Assembly: GCA_017505465.1 (NCBI GenBank)
Contig: JAFVPE010000032.1
Location: 1 to 55,142, forward strand
Origin: Clostridia bacterium
GTDB lineage: Bacteria > Bacillota > Clostridia > Christensenellales > Borkfalkiaceae
Reading direction: 5' to 3'
DNA: 55,142 bases
The notes under the pieces are model-generated. The model ran no database searches. It was not told the DNA's origin and was given only the letters and a program-made list of their open reading frames with translations. Within the stretch, counting starts at the first letter, position 1. Each line of letters opens with the position of its first letter. Position numbers and translations under genes: made by a program. Of this stretch, positions 8,296-15,842 are shown one piece after another.

Positions 8296-8326
8296 ACAGG
8301 CGTACCATTTCGGTACGCCTGTTTTG
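8296..8326 (+). terminator. Terminator after the oxidoreductase gene
   Basis: 11-bp perfect stem (8296-8306 with 8312-8322, ACAGGCGTACC) with a 5-nt loop and a short T-run. Confidence 0.8.
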
Positions 8327-8344
8327 TAAAATACGCCCAAACAC

Positions 8345-8373
8345 TTGCGTTGGAGGCGGTGATGTGATATAAT
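8345..8373 (+). promoter_or_regulatory. Promoter of the DUF4838 gene
   Basis: TTGCGT (8345-8350), 17 bp, TATAAT (8368-8373). The Shine-Dalgarno AGGAGC is at 8401, 7 nt before the ATG at 8414. Confidence 0.75.
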
Positions 8374-8413
8374 AAAAAAAGAAAATCCTAAATTAGAAAT
8401 AGGAGCACGCAAT

Positions 8414-10588
8414 ATGATGATCGATAAGAACAACGTTTTGGAATACGGTATCGTTACGGACGGGACGTCTGCTTTGGAGTTTGCCAAAACGGAACTGCAA
8501 AATTTCGTGGAAAAATCGTGTGGCTTCCGTTTGGCGGCGTATGACGGTCAAGCGCATTATATTTCGCTTGGTGAAAACGAATACTCCCGTGAAATTATAG
8601 CGGAATATGACCTTTCTACATTGAATGAGGAAGGGTTTTATATACTTCCTAAAAACGGGAACGTTTACATATTCGGCGGTTGTTCTAAGAGTGTTATTTT
8701 CGGCGTGTACGAGTTTTTGGAAAGGCTCGGCATTCGCTTTTTATCGAGCGACTGTTGCTATACGCCTGCGTGCGACGGCTTGGAAATCCCCGAAAAGGAA
8801 GTGAAATGCGTGCCGATTTCCGCACAAAGAACCTATCTTTCGTATACGGCAAGCGAAGATAAAAAATTGCATCTTCGCTATAAATTCTCGGCGGATTTTT
8901 CTCCCGATTACAGCGAGCTGGGCTTGAAAAATAAGTGGTATAGTAAAATTCCCACGTCGCACAACTCCGACTGCTATGTGCCTTATGCAAAATATAAGGA
9001 TTCCCACCCCGAATTTTTCAACGTGTTCCGCTATGAGCTTTTCCGCGGTATTGAAGCGGTGGAATTGTGTTACACAAACGGCTTGACGGAAGACGGGGAA
9101 TGGGACGAAAGCGTGGAAGAATCGGTGCTTTCCGTAGCCACCGACTCTATGATGCGTTTTATGGAAGACGAGCCTTCCGCAAAGTTCTTTATGTTCGGCA
9201 GAGCGGATAATGAAGATTCCCGTTGCCGTTGCGCAAAGTGCGAACGGGCGAGAAATAAGTACGGAGACGCAGGGGTTATGGTCGTATTTATGAATGCGAT
9301 TGCGAAAAAGCTCCGTCAAAAATTTGCAGAAAAGGGGCAGATATTCGATAAGAAGTTGGTGACGTTTGCTTACCTTTCCACCGTCGAGCCCCCCGTAAAG
9401 GACGGAAAACCCATTTGTAAGCAGGTGATTCCCGATAAAGATCTCTATATTCGCTATGCGCCGATTTTGGCGGATTATGGGTATGCGCTCGAAGACGAAA
9501 AGCAAAAGATAGAAACGCGCAGGCAAATCGAAGGTTGGTCGATTTTGACGAAAAATTTGATGGTTTGGGACTATAACGTTTCGTACAACGATTATTTGTG
9601 GTATTTCTCAAATCTTGCCTACGTGAAGGAAAATATGAAGACGTACGAACGTCTTGGTATGCACTATATTATGAAACAGGGCGCAAATAACGTTACTCCC
9701 ATTTGGCATGACGAAATCCGGGCCTACGTTAGTTCCAAGCTCTTTTGGAATACCGATTTGGACGTAAACGAGCTTGTGAAAGAATACGTTTCCATCTATT
9801 TTGGTCCGGGCGCAGACAAGGTGCAGGCTTATATCGACGAAATGGAAGCCTTTATGCAAGCATGGCGCAAGAGGGGGCTTCATATAGAAGTGAGCGGACA
9901 TCGTAAAACACAGGATTATTTCGCCGCCGAGCATTATCCGCTTGCGATGCTGCAAAGCCAAGAGAAAACCTTGGAAGAAGGCATTCTTGCCGTTGAAAAC
10001 TCTGATTTAACCCAAGCGGAAAAGGACGTGTATATCAAGCGCATAAAATCGGTGTTGATTACTCCCGTTCGAATGATGGTTCGCCACGCAAAGACGTACT
10101 TTGGCGAAACGAATACAGCGTGCGAAGAAAAGTATATGCGCCTTGCCGACGCACTTGGGTTGAAGATGTCGGGCGAAGCAGTACCTATCTATATGCCCTT
10201 GGCGAGCAACAAAGTTGCGAATTATAGAATCATCACGGGACAAAATCCGAGCGAAGAAGAAAAGAAAGCAATTGCGCTTTTGCAAAATTACGTTTTGGAA
10301 AAGACGGGTGCGCTCCTTACCGTACAGGACGAATACGGTATGTATCCCGGACACTTCGAACACGTTATTTTGATTGGGAAAAACTTGATTACCAACGAGT
10401 TTTATAAAGAAGGCTTGGATCTTTCCAATTACGAGTATTTTATTGAAGCGCAGGGTTGGTGTGTATTCGTGGATTCCGACTACGACGTCGTCGGTGCCGT
10501 GCAAGCGTTTATCGATTCGTGCGTAAGACAAGGTGACGGCGAAAACTCTTTGGAAATTATTTCCTGCAGGCAAGTAAAAAAACGTTAA
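8414..10588 (+). CDS. DUF4838 / GH67-N-like glycosidase-like protein
   Basis: 724 residues. The first ~120 match the alpha-glucuronidase N-terminal-like fold (GFYILPKNGNVYIFGGCSKS, then VIFGVYEFLERLGIRFLS). The DUF4838 barrel follows with the characteristic MFGRADNEDSRCRCAKCERA segment and, further on, IWHDEIRAYVSSKLFWN and a dimerisation-like helical region. The last ~130 residues look like a second copy of the N-terminal fold (YRIITGQNPSEEE, HVILIGKN). No signal peptide is seen. DUF4838 proteins are putative carbohydrate-active enzymes of unknown specificity. It has its own promoter but sits in the same regulator-bounded locus as the oxidoreductase. Confidence 0.85.
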   Translation: MMIDKNNVLEYGIVTDGTSALEFAKTELQNFVEKSCGFRLAAYDGQAHYISLGENEYSREIIAEYDLSTLNEEGFYILPKNGNVYIFGGCSKSVIFGVYEFLERLGIRFLSSDCCYTPACDGLEIPEKEVKCVPISAQRTYLSYTASEDKKLHLRYKFSADFSPDYSELGLKNKWYSKIPTSHNSDCYVPYAKYKDSHPEFFNVFRYELFRGIEAVELCYTNGLTEDGEWDESVEESVLSVATDSMMRFMEDEPSAKFFMFGRADNEDSRCRCAKCERARNKYGDAGVMVVFMNAIAKKLRQKFAEKGQIFDKKLVTFAYLSTVEPPVKDGKPICKQVIPDKDLYIRYAPILADYGYALEDEKQKIETRRQIEGWSILTKNLMVWDYNVSYNDYLWYFSNLAYVKENMKTYERLGMHYIMKQGANNVTPIWHDEIRAYVSSKLFWNTDLDVNELVKEYVSIYFGPGADKVQAYIDEMEAFMQAWRKRGLHIEVSGHRKTQDYFAAEHYPLAMLQSQEKTLEEGILAVENSDLTQAEKDVYIKRIKSVLITPVRMMVRHAKTYFGETNTACEEKYMRLADALGLKMSGEAVPIYMPLASNKVANYRIITGQNPSEEEKKAIALLQNYVLEKTGALLTVQDEYGMYPGHFEHVILIGKNLITNEFYKEGLDLSNYEYFIEAQGWCVFVDSDYDVVGAVQAFIDSCVRQGDGENSLEIISCRQVKKR

Positions 10589-10678
10589 CTTAAAATTTAT
10601 AAAGGGTAGGAAACGCCTTTTCCGATGGTTTGAAGCTCAAATGAAATAAGCATAAAACGCGCTTGTCTATAAAAAACG

Positions 10679-10712
10679 AAAGCCCCGTGGTTTTCCACGG
10701 GGCTTTTGTTTT
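10679..10712. terminator. Bidirectional terminator
   Basis: 12-bp perfect stem (AAAGCCCCGTGG, 10679-10690, with 10695-10706) with a TTTT loop, between convergent genes. T-runs are present on both strands. Confidence 0.9.
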
Positions 10713-10715
10713 TTA

Positions 10716-13433
10716 TCAATAGATGAACTCGTCGTATTCTTCCTTGTACTCGCTGATGTCGGGAGCATCTTCTTCAACTTCATCTTCTTCGATTTCTTCT
10801 TCAAGCTCGTTGTCAATTTCCGTATCGGAAGCGAGTTCTTTGGGAAGCTCAAACCTTTCTTTCGTTTCCGTTGACGGCGTTTCGAGCGTGGGTGTTTCGG
10901 CAATCGGGGGTTCGACGGAAAGCTGCGCAGCTTCGGGCACAACCTCTTGTTGAACGTCCGTAAGGGAAATCTGCGTGCGCTCTACGGGTGCTCCCACGCG
11001 CGTCCTCGGCGCTTGCGGCGTATCGAGTGCGAGCACTTCCCTATGGAATTGCCAATGCTGGAGCATCTTGAAATCGTGCGCAGCTTGCGCGGATTTTTCC
11101 TGTGCTTTGAGCGCGTTGTATTCCGCAATCACCTCCGCTTTGGTCGTGAAACCGTCCATTTTTTCTTTCAAGAAAGTCTTTTTATCGCAAAGCCCTTTGA
11201 CGTACATAGAGGGCGTACGGTATTGCCTATTCCGTTCAACGTCCTTCTTTCTTTGCTCATAGTAAGTTGCTGTGATCAAGCCGCTATTTGCCGCCGTCTT
11301 TAACGCTTCAAGCTTGCTTGCTTTCAGGGTAGCGAGACTCTGCGTTTTTTCGTCCAATTCCCGTCTTGCTGCCGCTATTTTTGCAGGATAAAGCTCTTTA
11401 TCGCATTTCTTTTGCAATTTTGCAATAGCTTTTTGCAATTTTTCCGCTTGTTTGTTGTATTTCTTCTCGTCCTTTAAAAATTTCTTGCGGTCTTTGTCGT
11501 GCTGCTTTTGCGCCTTTTGGAATTCCTTTTGCGCCGCCTTGAAGGTTTTTGCAGGCGTAACGCGTGCAGGGAGAGATTTAATGTCTTCTTTGATTGCCAC
11601 GTCGGAAAAGTACGCCGTGGGATTTTCGCAAAGCGTAAGCAGCTCCTGCACCGCAGGGGATTTCATATTCGGTTGTTTGACGAGTATCGCTTTCGTTGCG
11701 CATTCTACTGCGCCTTGCACAAGGGGAACGTAGCCGCTCTTATTACCGCCGGCACGCAGATAAGAAGTCATTACGCTTTTAATGCGATTGTTCAAAACGT
11801 CGAAATCGACGTCGTGAGAAAGTAAATATTCGTCGAAATTAAAACGGGGGGCCGCCGTCATCGTTTTCGGATCGATAATAGCCTCGTTATGCGACGCAAG
11901 CGAGCGAAGATCAATATCTTCTTCGGGAAGAAGGAAAATCGCAGGCGCGGCTCTGTCTAAATATTGATCTACGTAGCGGCCGGGCAACGTTAAATCGTTG
12001 ATGATCGCAACCGTATAATTTTCAAAAAGGACCGCTTCTAATCCGTTAAGGCTTGCATTCGTTTCGTCATATTCCATCGTGGTAAAGCCTTCGAGCGGAC
12101 GGCAGGTAGCCTTTTGCATTTCGCTAAAAGAGTAGGCGGGCTTGGTGTTGCTCATTTGCGCGAGCGCTATCCCGATAGGAAGCCCATGTACGCAAGCGTC
12201 GAAGCCTTGTTGTGCAAGGGGCTTTTCTACGTATTCGTACATTGCTTGAAGTGGATTGTTGAAAAATTGGTCGAGGGGGATATCGTTGGTTTTTAAGAAA
12301 TTATAGGTTAAGTAAATGGAGTTCAAGCAACTATTGACGCGCAGGTTGGACTTGAATTCGGGGGGAATGGAAGGCTCGCGTTGATTGTCCACGTTGTCGG
12401 GGAGATGCCCATATTCGTTGGCGATAAGTTTCGATCCAAGCTCGTAGAGCTCTTTCATCTTGCGATATTCTTCTTTGTAGTTTGCGGTCAAATCGGAAAG
12501 TTCGTCCAAATCTTCCGCTTCGCCGCGCGTGATTGCCTCTACGACTGCTTGCTGTGCCTCGCGGAAGTTCTTAAACGCATACACCTTCTTGCCCTGTTCT
12601 GCCGAAACGGCAGACTTGTTGTCTGCCAAACCGATTTCTTCCATTTTTTTGAATATTTCGGTGTAGATATGCTGCAGCTCGGGGGAAATTTGGAAACGGG
12701 GGGTTTTGCGGAACCTACTCCACGTTTCCTTATCTTTCATAGGGGGAACGGTGAAGATGTTATGATGGCTTTCGCGCGTGAAAAGGGAAGCGTATTCCCG
12801 ATCTTCCATCGTAGCAAGCGTTTTTTCCATCTTTTTCATACATTCCGCATACGTCCCTTGCGTAATGGGATTGACAATCTCGCCGTGTTCTTCCGCGTAG
12901 GGGTCGTATTGTATCAATGACACCGCCTCTTCAATATCTCTGCGGATTTCAATATGTCCCTTTGCGCCGAAGGGGAGCTCCTTCAAAAGCGCTTCAGCTT
13001 TTTCCGCAAGGGGATGGGATACGTCCGTATAGTTTGTGTGGCGAGCCGATTTTTTGCGCGCGGCGTCCATAGCGCTTTGATACATTTCATCGGTGGCGTA
13101 CTCCTCAAGCTTTTTTAAAAGCTCTTGAAAGACGTCCTTTTCGCCCTGTCCGAAGTCAACGGGGAAGGGGGGAAGCTCCTCTTTTTTTGCAGGAACAAAC
13201 GGTTTTCCGTGGTCTTTTTCGTAGAAAAAGTTTGCAATGGAAAACTGTTGCTCTTTCGTTAGTTGATTGTAAATGCCTGCAAGAAAGTTTCCGCGTTCAG
13301 CAGAGATGAAGCGGCGTTGTTGCGTTTCATAGCCCACTATATTCAAGGGTTGGTCTTTTTGTTCGCAACGAAACTTTGCCAAAGAAAGCCTGTCGTTCAA
13401 TTCTTTGATATATGATTGTACTTCGGGTAACAT
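10716..13433 (-). CDS. Large coiled-coil protein of the T4SS-like regulon
   Basis: 905 residues from the ATG at 13433; GGAGGG directly upstream decides this start over the in-frame GTG at 13445. I do not recognise the family. Residues 1 to about 620 appear globular and largely helical. About 625-715 form a highly charged, Lys-rich coiled coil (AAQKEFQKAQKQHDKDRKKF). From about 820 the chain is Pro/Thr/Glu-rich and ends in an acidic block (ELEEEIEEDEVEEDAPD) with aromatic last residues. There is no signal peptide or membrane segment. Its promoter carries the same 30-bp site as the secretion operon, and two operon proteins share its basic-coil plus acidic-tail layout. I infer a cytoplasmic partner or a secreted substrate of the system. 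Confidence 0.75.
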   Translation of the reverse strand: MLPEVQSYIKELNDRLSLAKFRCEQKDQPLNIVGYETQQRRFISAERGNFLAGIYNQLTKEQQFSIANFFYEKDHGKPFVPAKKEELPPFPVDFGQGEKDVFQELLKKLEEYATDEMYQSAMDAARKKSARHTNYTDVSHPLAEKAEALLKELPFGAKGHIEIRRDIEEAVSLIQYDPYAEEHGEIVNPITQGTYAECMKKMEKTLATMEDREYASLFTRESHHNIFTVPPMKDKETWSRFRKTPRFQISPELQHIYTEIFKKMEEIGLADNKSAVSAEQGKKVYAFKNFREAQQAVVEAITRGEAEDLDELSDLTANYKEEYRKMKELYELGSKLIANEYGHLPDNVDNQREPSIPPEFKSNLRVNSCLNSIYLTYNFLKTNDIPLDQFFNNPLQAMYEYVEKPLAQQGFDACVHGLPIGIALAQMSNTKPAYSFSEMQKATCRPLEGFTTMEYDETNASLNGLEAVLFENYTVAIINDLTLPGRYVDQYLDRAAPAIFLLPEEDIDLRSLASHNEAIIDPKTMTAAPRFNFDEYLLSHDVDFDVLNNRIKSVMTSYLRAGGNKSGYVPLVQGAVECATKAILVKQPNMKSPAVQELLTLCENPTAYFSDVAIKEDIKSLPARVTPAKTFKAAQKEFQKAQKQHDKDRKKFLKDEKKYNKQAEKLQKAIAKLQKKCDKELYPAKIAAARRELDEKTQSLATLKASKLEALKTAANSGLITATYYEQRKKDVERNRQYRTPSMYVKGLCDKKTFLKEKMDGFTTKAEVIAEYNALKAQEKSAQAAHDFKMLQHWQFHREVLALDTPQAPRTRVGAPVERTQISLTDVQQEVVPEAAQLSVEPPIAETPTLETPSTETKERFELPKELASDTEIDNELEEEIEEDEVEEDAPDISEYKEEYDEFIY

Positions 13434-13465
13434 AATTCCCTCCACAAGGTTTTGTTTTCGAGTTT

Positions 13466-13494
13466 ATTATATGAAAAAGGGGGAAAAATGTCAA
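13466..13494 (-). promoter_or_regulatory. Consensus promoter of the 905-residue gene
   Basis: On the - strand TTGACA (13489-13494), 17 bp, TATAAT (13466-13471): a full consensus sigma-A promoter. The shared 30-bp site lies 15 bp upstream of the -35 box. Confidence 0.9.
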
Positions 13495-13509
13495 TAGGCA
13501 AAAGGGGAA

Positions 13510-13539
13510 TTTTTACATTCTTCACAACTCTTCACAAAT
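13510..13539 (-). promoter_or_regulatory. Shared 30-bp regulatory site, copy 1
   Basis: On the - strand two tandem TTGTGAAGA units with a 10-bp period are followed by ATGTAAAAA. It matches 29 of 30 positions of 15707-15736 and lies at the same distance (15 bp) from the -35 box of its promoter. Tandem direct repeats with about one helical turn are typical of OmpR-family operators, and the only OmpR-family gene in the window is next door. Confidence 0.8.
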
Positions 13540-13542
13540 AGG

Positions 13543-13576
13543 AAACGGCCATTCCGAAAGGGGAATAGCCGTTTTT
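13543..13576 (-). terminator. Hairpin downstream of the histidine kinase gene
   Basis: AAACGGC (13543-13549) pairs with GCCGTTT (13568-13574), and ATTCC with GGAAT inside it. It lies directly past the kinase stop codon and probably separates the kinase from the downstream promoter. The better T-run is on the + strand side, so termination in the - direction may be weak. Confidence 0.55.
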
Positions 13577-13579
13577 GTA

Positions 13580-14941
13580 TTATATGATAGGAAGGATAAT
13601 CCGTATCTCTGACGTTTCGTGCCGTTTTTCGTATTCGATTTGTCCTTGCATGCTTTCTACAACCGCCTTGCAAACGTTCCAATCCTGTTTGTCGTCTTCA
13701 CTATACCAACCGCTGTCGTCCGTTATAATGAGAATACACCGAGCGAGTTCTATTTTTGTAGAAATCGTGATGTTTTTACAGCCGTCGTGGCTCAATGCAT
13801 TCACGAGCAGGGAAATCATAGCGTTGACAAAGGATTTTTTATGTCCGAAAATTTTGCATTGCGACACGTTGAGTTTAAAGGAAATGCCGTTGGCTTCACA
13901 GTCGAGGGAAAGCGCTTGATGTACTTCGTCGAGAACTTCGTTCAATAAGAAAACTTCCGAGGCGTCTACCACATAATTACGTTGCGCGTGCGCAGAAAGT
14001 TCGTCCAAATCCTTTTCCAAATGATGGGCTTTATCATAGACGATGCGTAAAAGCTGCGCCTGCTCTTCATCCTTTTCTCTATCGTGCGCAATTTTGGCGA
14101 AACGGCGTAAGCCGATGACGGACTTTTTCAAATTATGCGAAAGGGAATATACGATTTGCTTGTTCTCTTCCGAAGCGGTGCGAAGCTCGTTTGTTTGCCG
14201 TTCGATTTCCACTTGCATATTCTTCGTAAGATAGGCGTTTTTGCGTTCCAACAACACCACCTCTTTCACACCGATAATCAACGTGATAAGAAGAATGAAC
14301 ACACAAAGCACGTAATCGGGCGAGAAGGTGTTGACGTAGGAAGAACGGAAATAGACGTACGCCGAAATCAATACGCATACGATAACGGGGTTTGCTTGCA
14401 GTTCCGCGTTCTTCTTTTGCAAGGTGGTAATCACGGAAGAGCCTAAAATTCCCAAAATCAAAATGCCGTACAAGACGAACAAGACGATTTTCAACCCTTC
14501 CGTCGCCGCCGTGATAAGGGGACAAAGGAAGGAAAGCACCGCCGCGGTAAGGGAAATACCCAAAAGGGGCAAGCGCACGGGGATTTTCCAAAGCTTCTTT
14601 TCCGTGGAAAGGGACGCACCGAAAGCGATCATGCCGATGCAGGCGTATTCGAATGCCAACGCAAGCGCCGTGTATTTTTCAAGGTACATTTCGAGCGTAT
14701 TGCTCAATAGGAACATAAAAACGAAAATGCTAATGATTAAGTTGGGGACAAACCGAAACTCTCGCTTTAAAAAGCAAATGAGCATAAAGGTGGCAAACAC
14801 GAAGCCAGCAAAGAAGGTCATAGCATACAGCGGCCAAAGTTGCATCGATCCAAACGGCTCGATAAAATGGGAAACGGTTGCAATGGCACAGGCAACGAGA
14901 AGGGTTGCCAAAAGAATCAAAAGAGCGGGGATTTTTTTCAT
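13580..14941 (-). CDS. Membrane histidine kinase with degraded ATPase domain
   Basis: 453 residues. About the first 230 hold seven or eight hydrophobic segments with no large extracellular loop, as in membrane-embedded sensors. A coiled linker leads to the dimerisation helix with the phospho-His candidate (VYSLSHNLKKSVIGL). The catalytic domain is eroded: the N box is reduced to SLLVNALSHDG, the G1 box DxGxG reads DDSGWYSEDD, and the Gly-rich G2 box is missing (WNVCKAVVESMQGQI). ATP binding is therefore doubtful. Its start overlaps the response-regulator stop by 4 nt (ATGA), so the two are translationally coupled. I infer a sensor that may act by protein contact rather than phosphotransfer. 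Confidence 0.85.
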   Translation of the reverse strand: MKKIPALLILLATLLVACAIATVSHFIEPFGSMQLWPLYAMTFFAGFVFATFMLICFLKREFRFVPNLIISIFVFMFLLSNTLEMYLEKYTALALAFEYACIGMIAFGASLSTEKKLWKIPVRLPLLGISLTAAVLSFLCPLITAATEGLKIVLFVLYGILILGILGSSVITTLQKKNAELQANPVIVCVLISAYVYFRSSYVNTFSPDYVLCVFILLITLIIGVKEVVLLERKNAYLTKNMQVEIERQTNELRTASEENKQIVYSLSHNLKKSVIGLRRFAKIAHDREKDEEQAQLLRIVYDKAHHLEKDLDELSAHAQRNYVVDASEVFLLNEVLDEVHQALSLDCEANGISFKLNVSQCKIFGHKKSFVNAMISLLVNALSHDGCKNITISTKIELARCILIITDDSGWYSEDDKQDWNVCKAVVESMQGQIEYEKRHETSEIRIILPII

Positions 14942-15609
14942 TCGTAATCCTCCGTAAATGCGTAACCTTTCCCAAAATCGGTGAGAACGTATTCCTTTCC
15001 GTCCGTTACGTCTAATAATTTACGCCGCATAGAAGAAATATGCTTGCGGACGGTTGTCGTATTGAGGGACTGTGCCTTCCAAATTTCTTCATACAAATCG
15101 TTTGCCGAATAAAATTGCCCCGCGTGCGTACTTAAATAATATAAAATATTAAATTCGCTCGACGTGAAGGGGATTTGCCTGCCGTTGTAGAACACAGTAC
15201 GGCTAACGGGATTGATTTTCAATGCCCCGTACGTTTTTTCGCTCTTTCTAACGGGTTGCAAGCGCAGGTGAAGCTTCGCTTCCAATAGTTTTAAAGAACA
15301 GGGCTTTACTATGTAATCGCACGCGCCGTGATAGAAGCTTTCAAGCATGGCTTCTTCTTCGTTGAACGTGGAATATACCACGCAGGGGGGCAAGTCCTTA
15401 AAGGAGTCGAAAATATCCAATCCCGAACCGTCGGGAAGAAGAATTTCGAGTACGATTAAGTCAAAGCGCAACAGTCGCAAGCATTCTTCAGCCGTGCTTA
15501 AACAGTCGGCGATGATGACGGTATTTTGCTTTGCAAAATGCGCCTGCAACGTTTCTGCGTATTCACGATTTGGCTCAATGAAGAGCAACGTGCGCCCTTT
15601 AACCTGCAT
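14938..15609 (-). CDS. OmpR-family response regulator, Asp replaced by Glu
   Basis: 223 residues from the ATG at 15609, which follows AAGGAGG; an upstream in-frame start is rejected. The receiver domain is followed by a winged helix (LNILYYLSTHAGQF type, then TTTVRKHISSMRRKL and KGYAF). In the receiver the phosphoacceptor position reads VLEILLPDGSG instead of LDxxLPDGxG, so Asp has become Glu, and the acidic pocket is FIEPN rather than two acidic residues. The switch Thr and the Lys (VKPCS) remain. Glu at this site often mimics the phosphorylated state. It sits between its own promoter and the divergent secretion operon and probably binds the shared 30-bp sites. Confidence 0.9.
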   Translation of the reverse strand: MQVKGRTLLFIEPNREYAETLQAHFAKQNTVIIADCLSTAEECLRLLRFDLIVLEILLPDGSGLDIFDSFKDLPPCVVYSTFNEEEAMLESFYHGACDYIVKPCSLKLLEAKLHLRLQPVRKSEKTYGALKINPVSRTVFYNGRQIPFTSSEFNILYYLSTHAGQFYSANDLYEEIWKAQSLNTTTVRKHISSMRRKLLDVTDGKEYVLTDFGKGYAFTEDYE

Positions 15610-15643
15610 ACAAACCTCCTTGTTTCGTTCTTTTTGCAACCCC

Positions 15644-15672
15644 ATTATAACACTTTACATACAAAAAAACAA
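15644..15672 (-). promoter_or_regulatory. Promoter of the response regulator/kinase pair
   Basis: On the - strand TTGTTT (15667-15672), 17 bp, TATAAT (15644-15649). The repeat cluster at 15698-15736 begins 26 bp upstream of this -35, so autoregulation is possible. Confidence 0.7.
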
Positions 15673-15706
15673 TAAAAAATAAAGTTTTTGAAAAAAATTT
15701 GTGCCG

Positions 15707-15736
15707 ATTTGTGAAGATTTGTGAAGAATGTAAAAA
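15707..15736 (+). promoter_or_regulatory. Shared 30-bp regulatory site, copy 2
   Basis: Two TTTGTGAAGA units with a 10-bp period, then ATGTAAAAA. A third, weaker unit (TTTGTGCCGA) precedes them at 15698. It ends 15 bp before the -35 box of the secretion operon, exactly as copy 1 does at its own promoter. Confidence 0.8.
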
Positions 15737-15751
15737 CAGGTTGTTTCGCTC

Positions 15752-15780
15752 TTGAAAAAATCGTGAAGATACCATATAAT
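15752..15780 (+). promoter_or_regulatory. Promoter of the secretion operon
   Basis: TTGAAA (15752-15757), 17 bp, TATAAT (15775-15780). No further terminator is seen until 33153, so it probably drives all genes from 15843 to 33138. Confidence 0.85.
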
Positions 15781-15788
15781 AATGATGA

Positions 15789-15812
15789 ACTTCGCTTCAC
15801 TTTGGGCGAAGT
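15789..15812 (+). repeat. Leader hairpin before the coupling-protein gene
   Basis: ACTTCGC (15789-15795) pairs with GCGAAGT (15806-15812) across a 10-nt loop. It lies just after the expected transcription start and before both candidate start codons (15813 and 15843). It could stabilise the long mRNA or influence translation. Confidence 0.45.
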
Positions 15813-15842
15813 ATGCCTAAAAAAAGTAGGAACGGTATCGTT

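Noticed and set aside
15813..15842. Ten extra N-terminal codons of the coupling ATPase
   Set aside because: The ATG at 15813 follows directly on a hairpin arm and has no Shine-Dalgarno; 15843 is better placed, though this is not certain.
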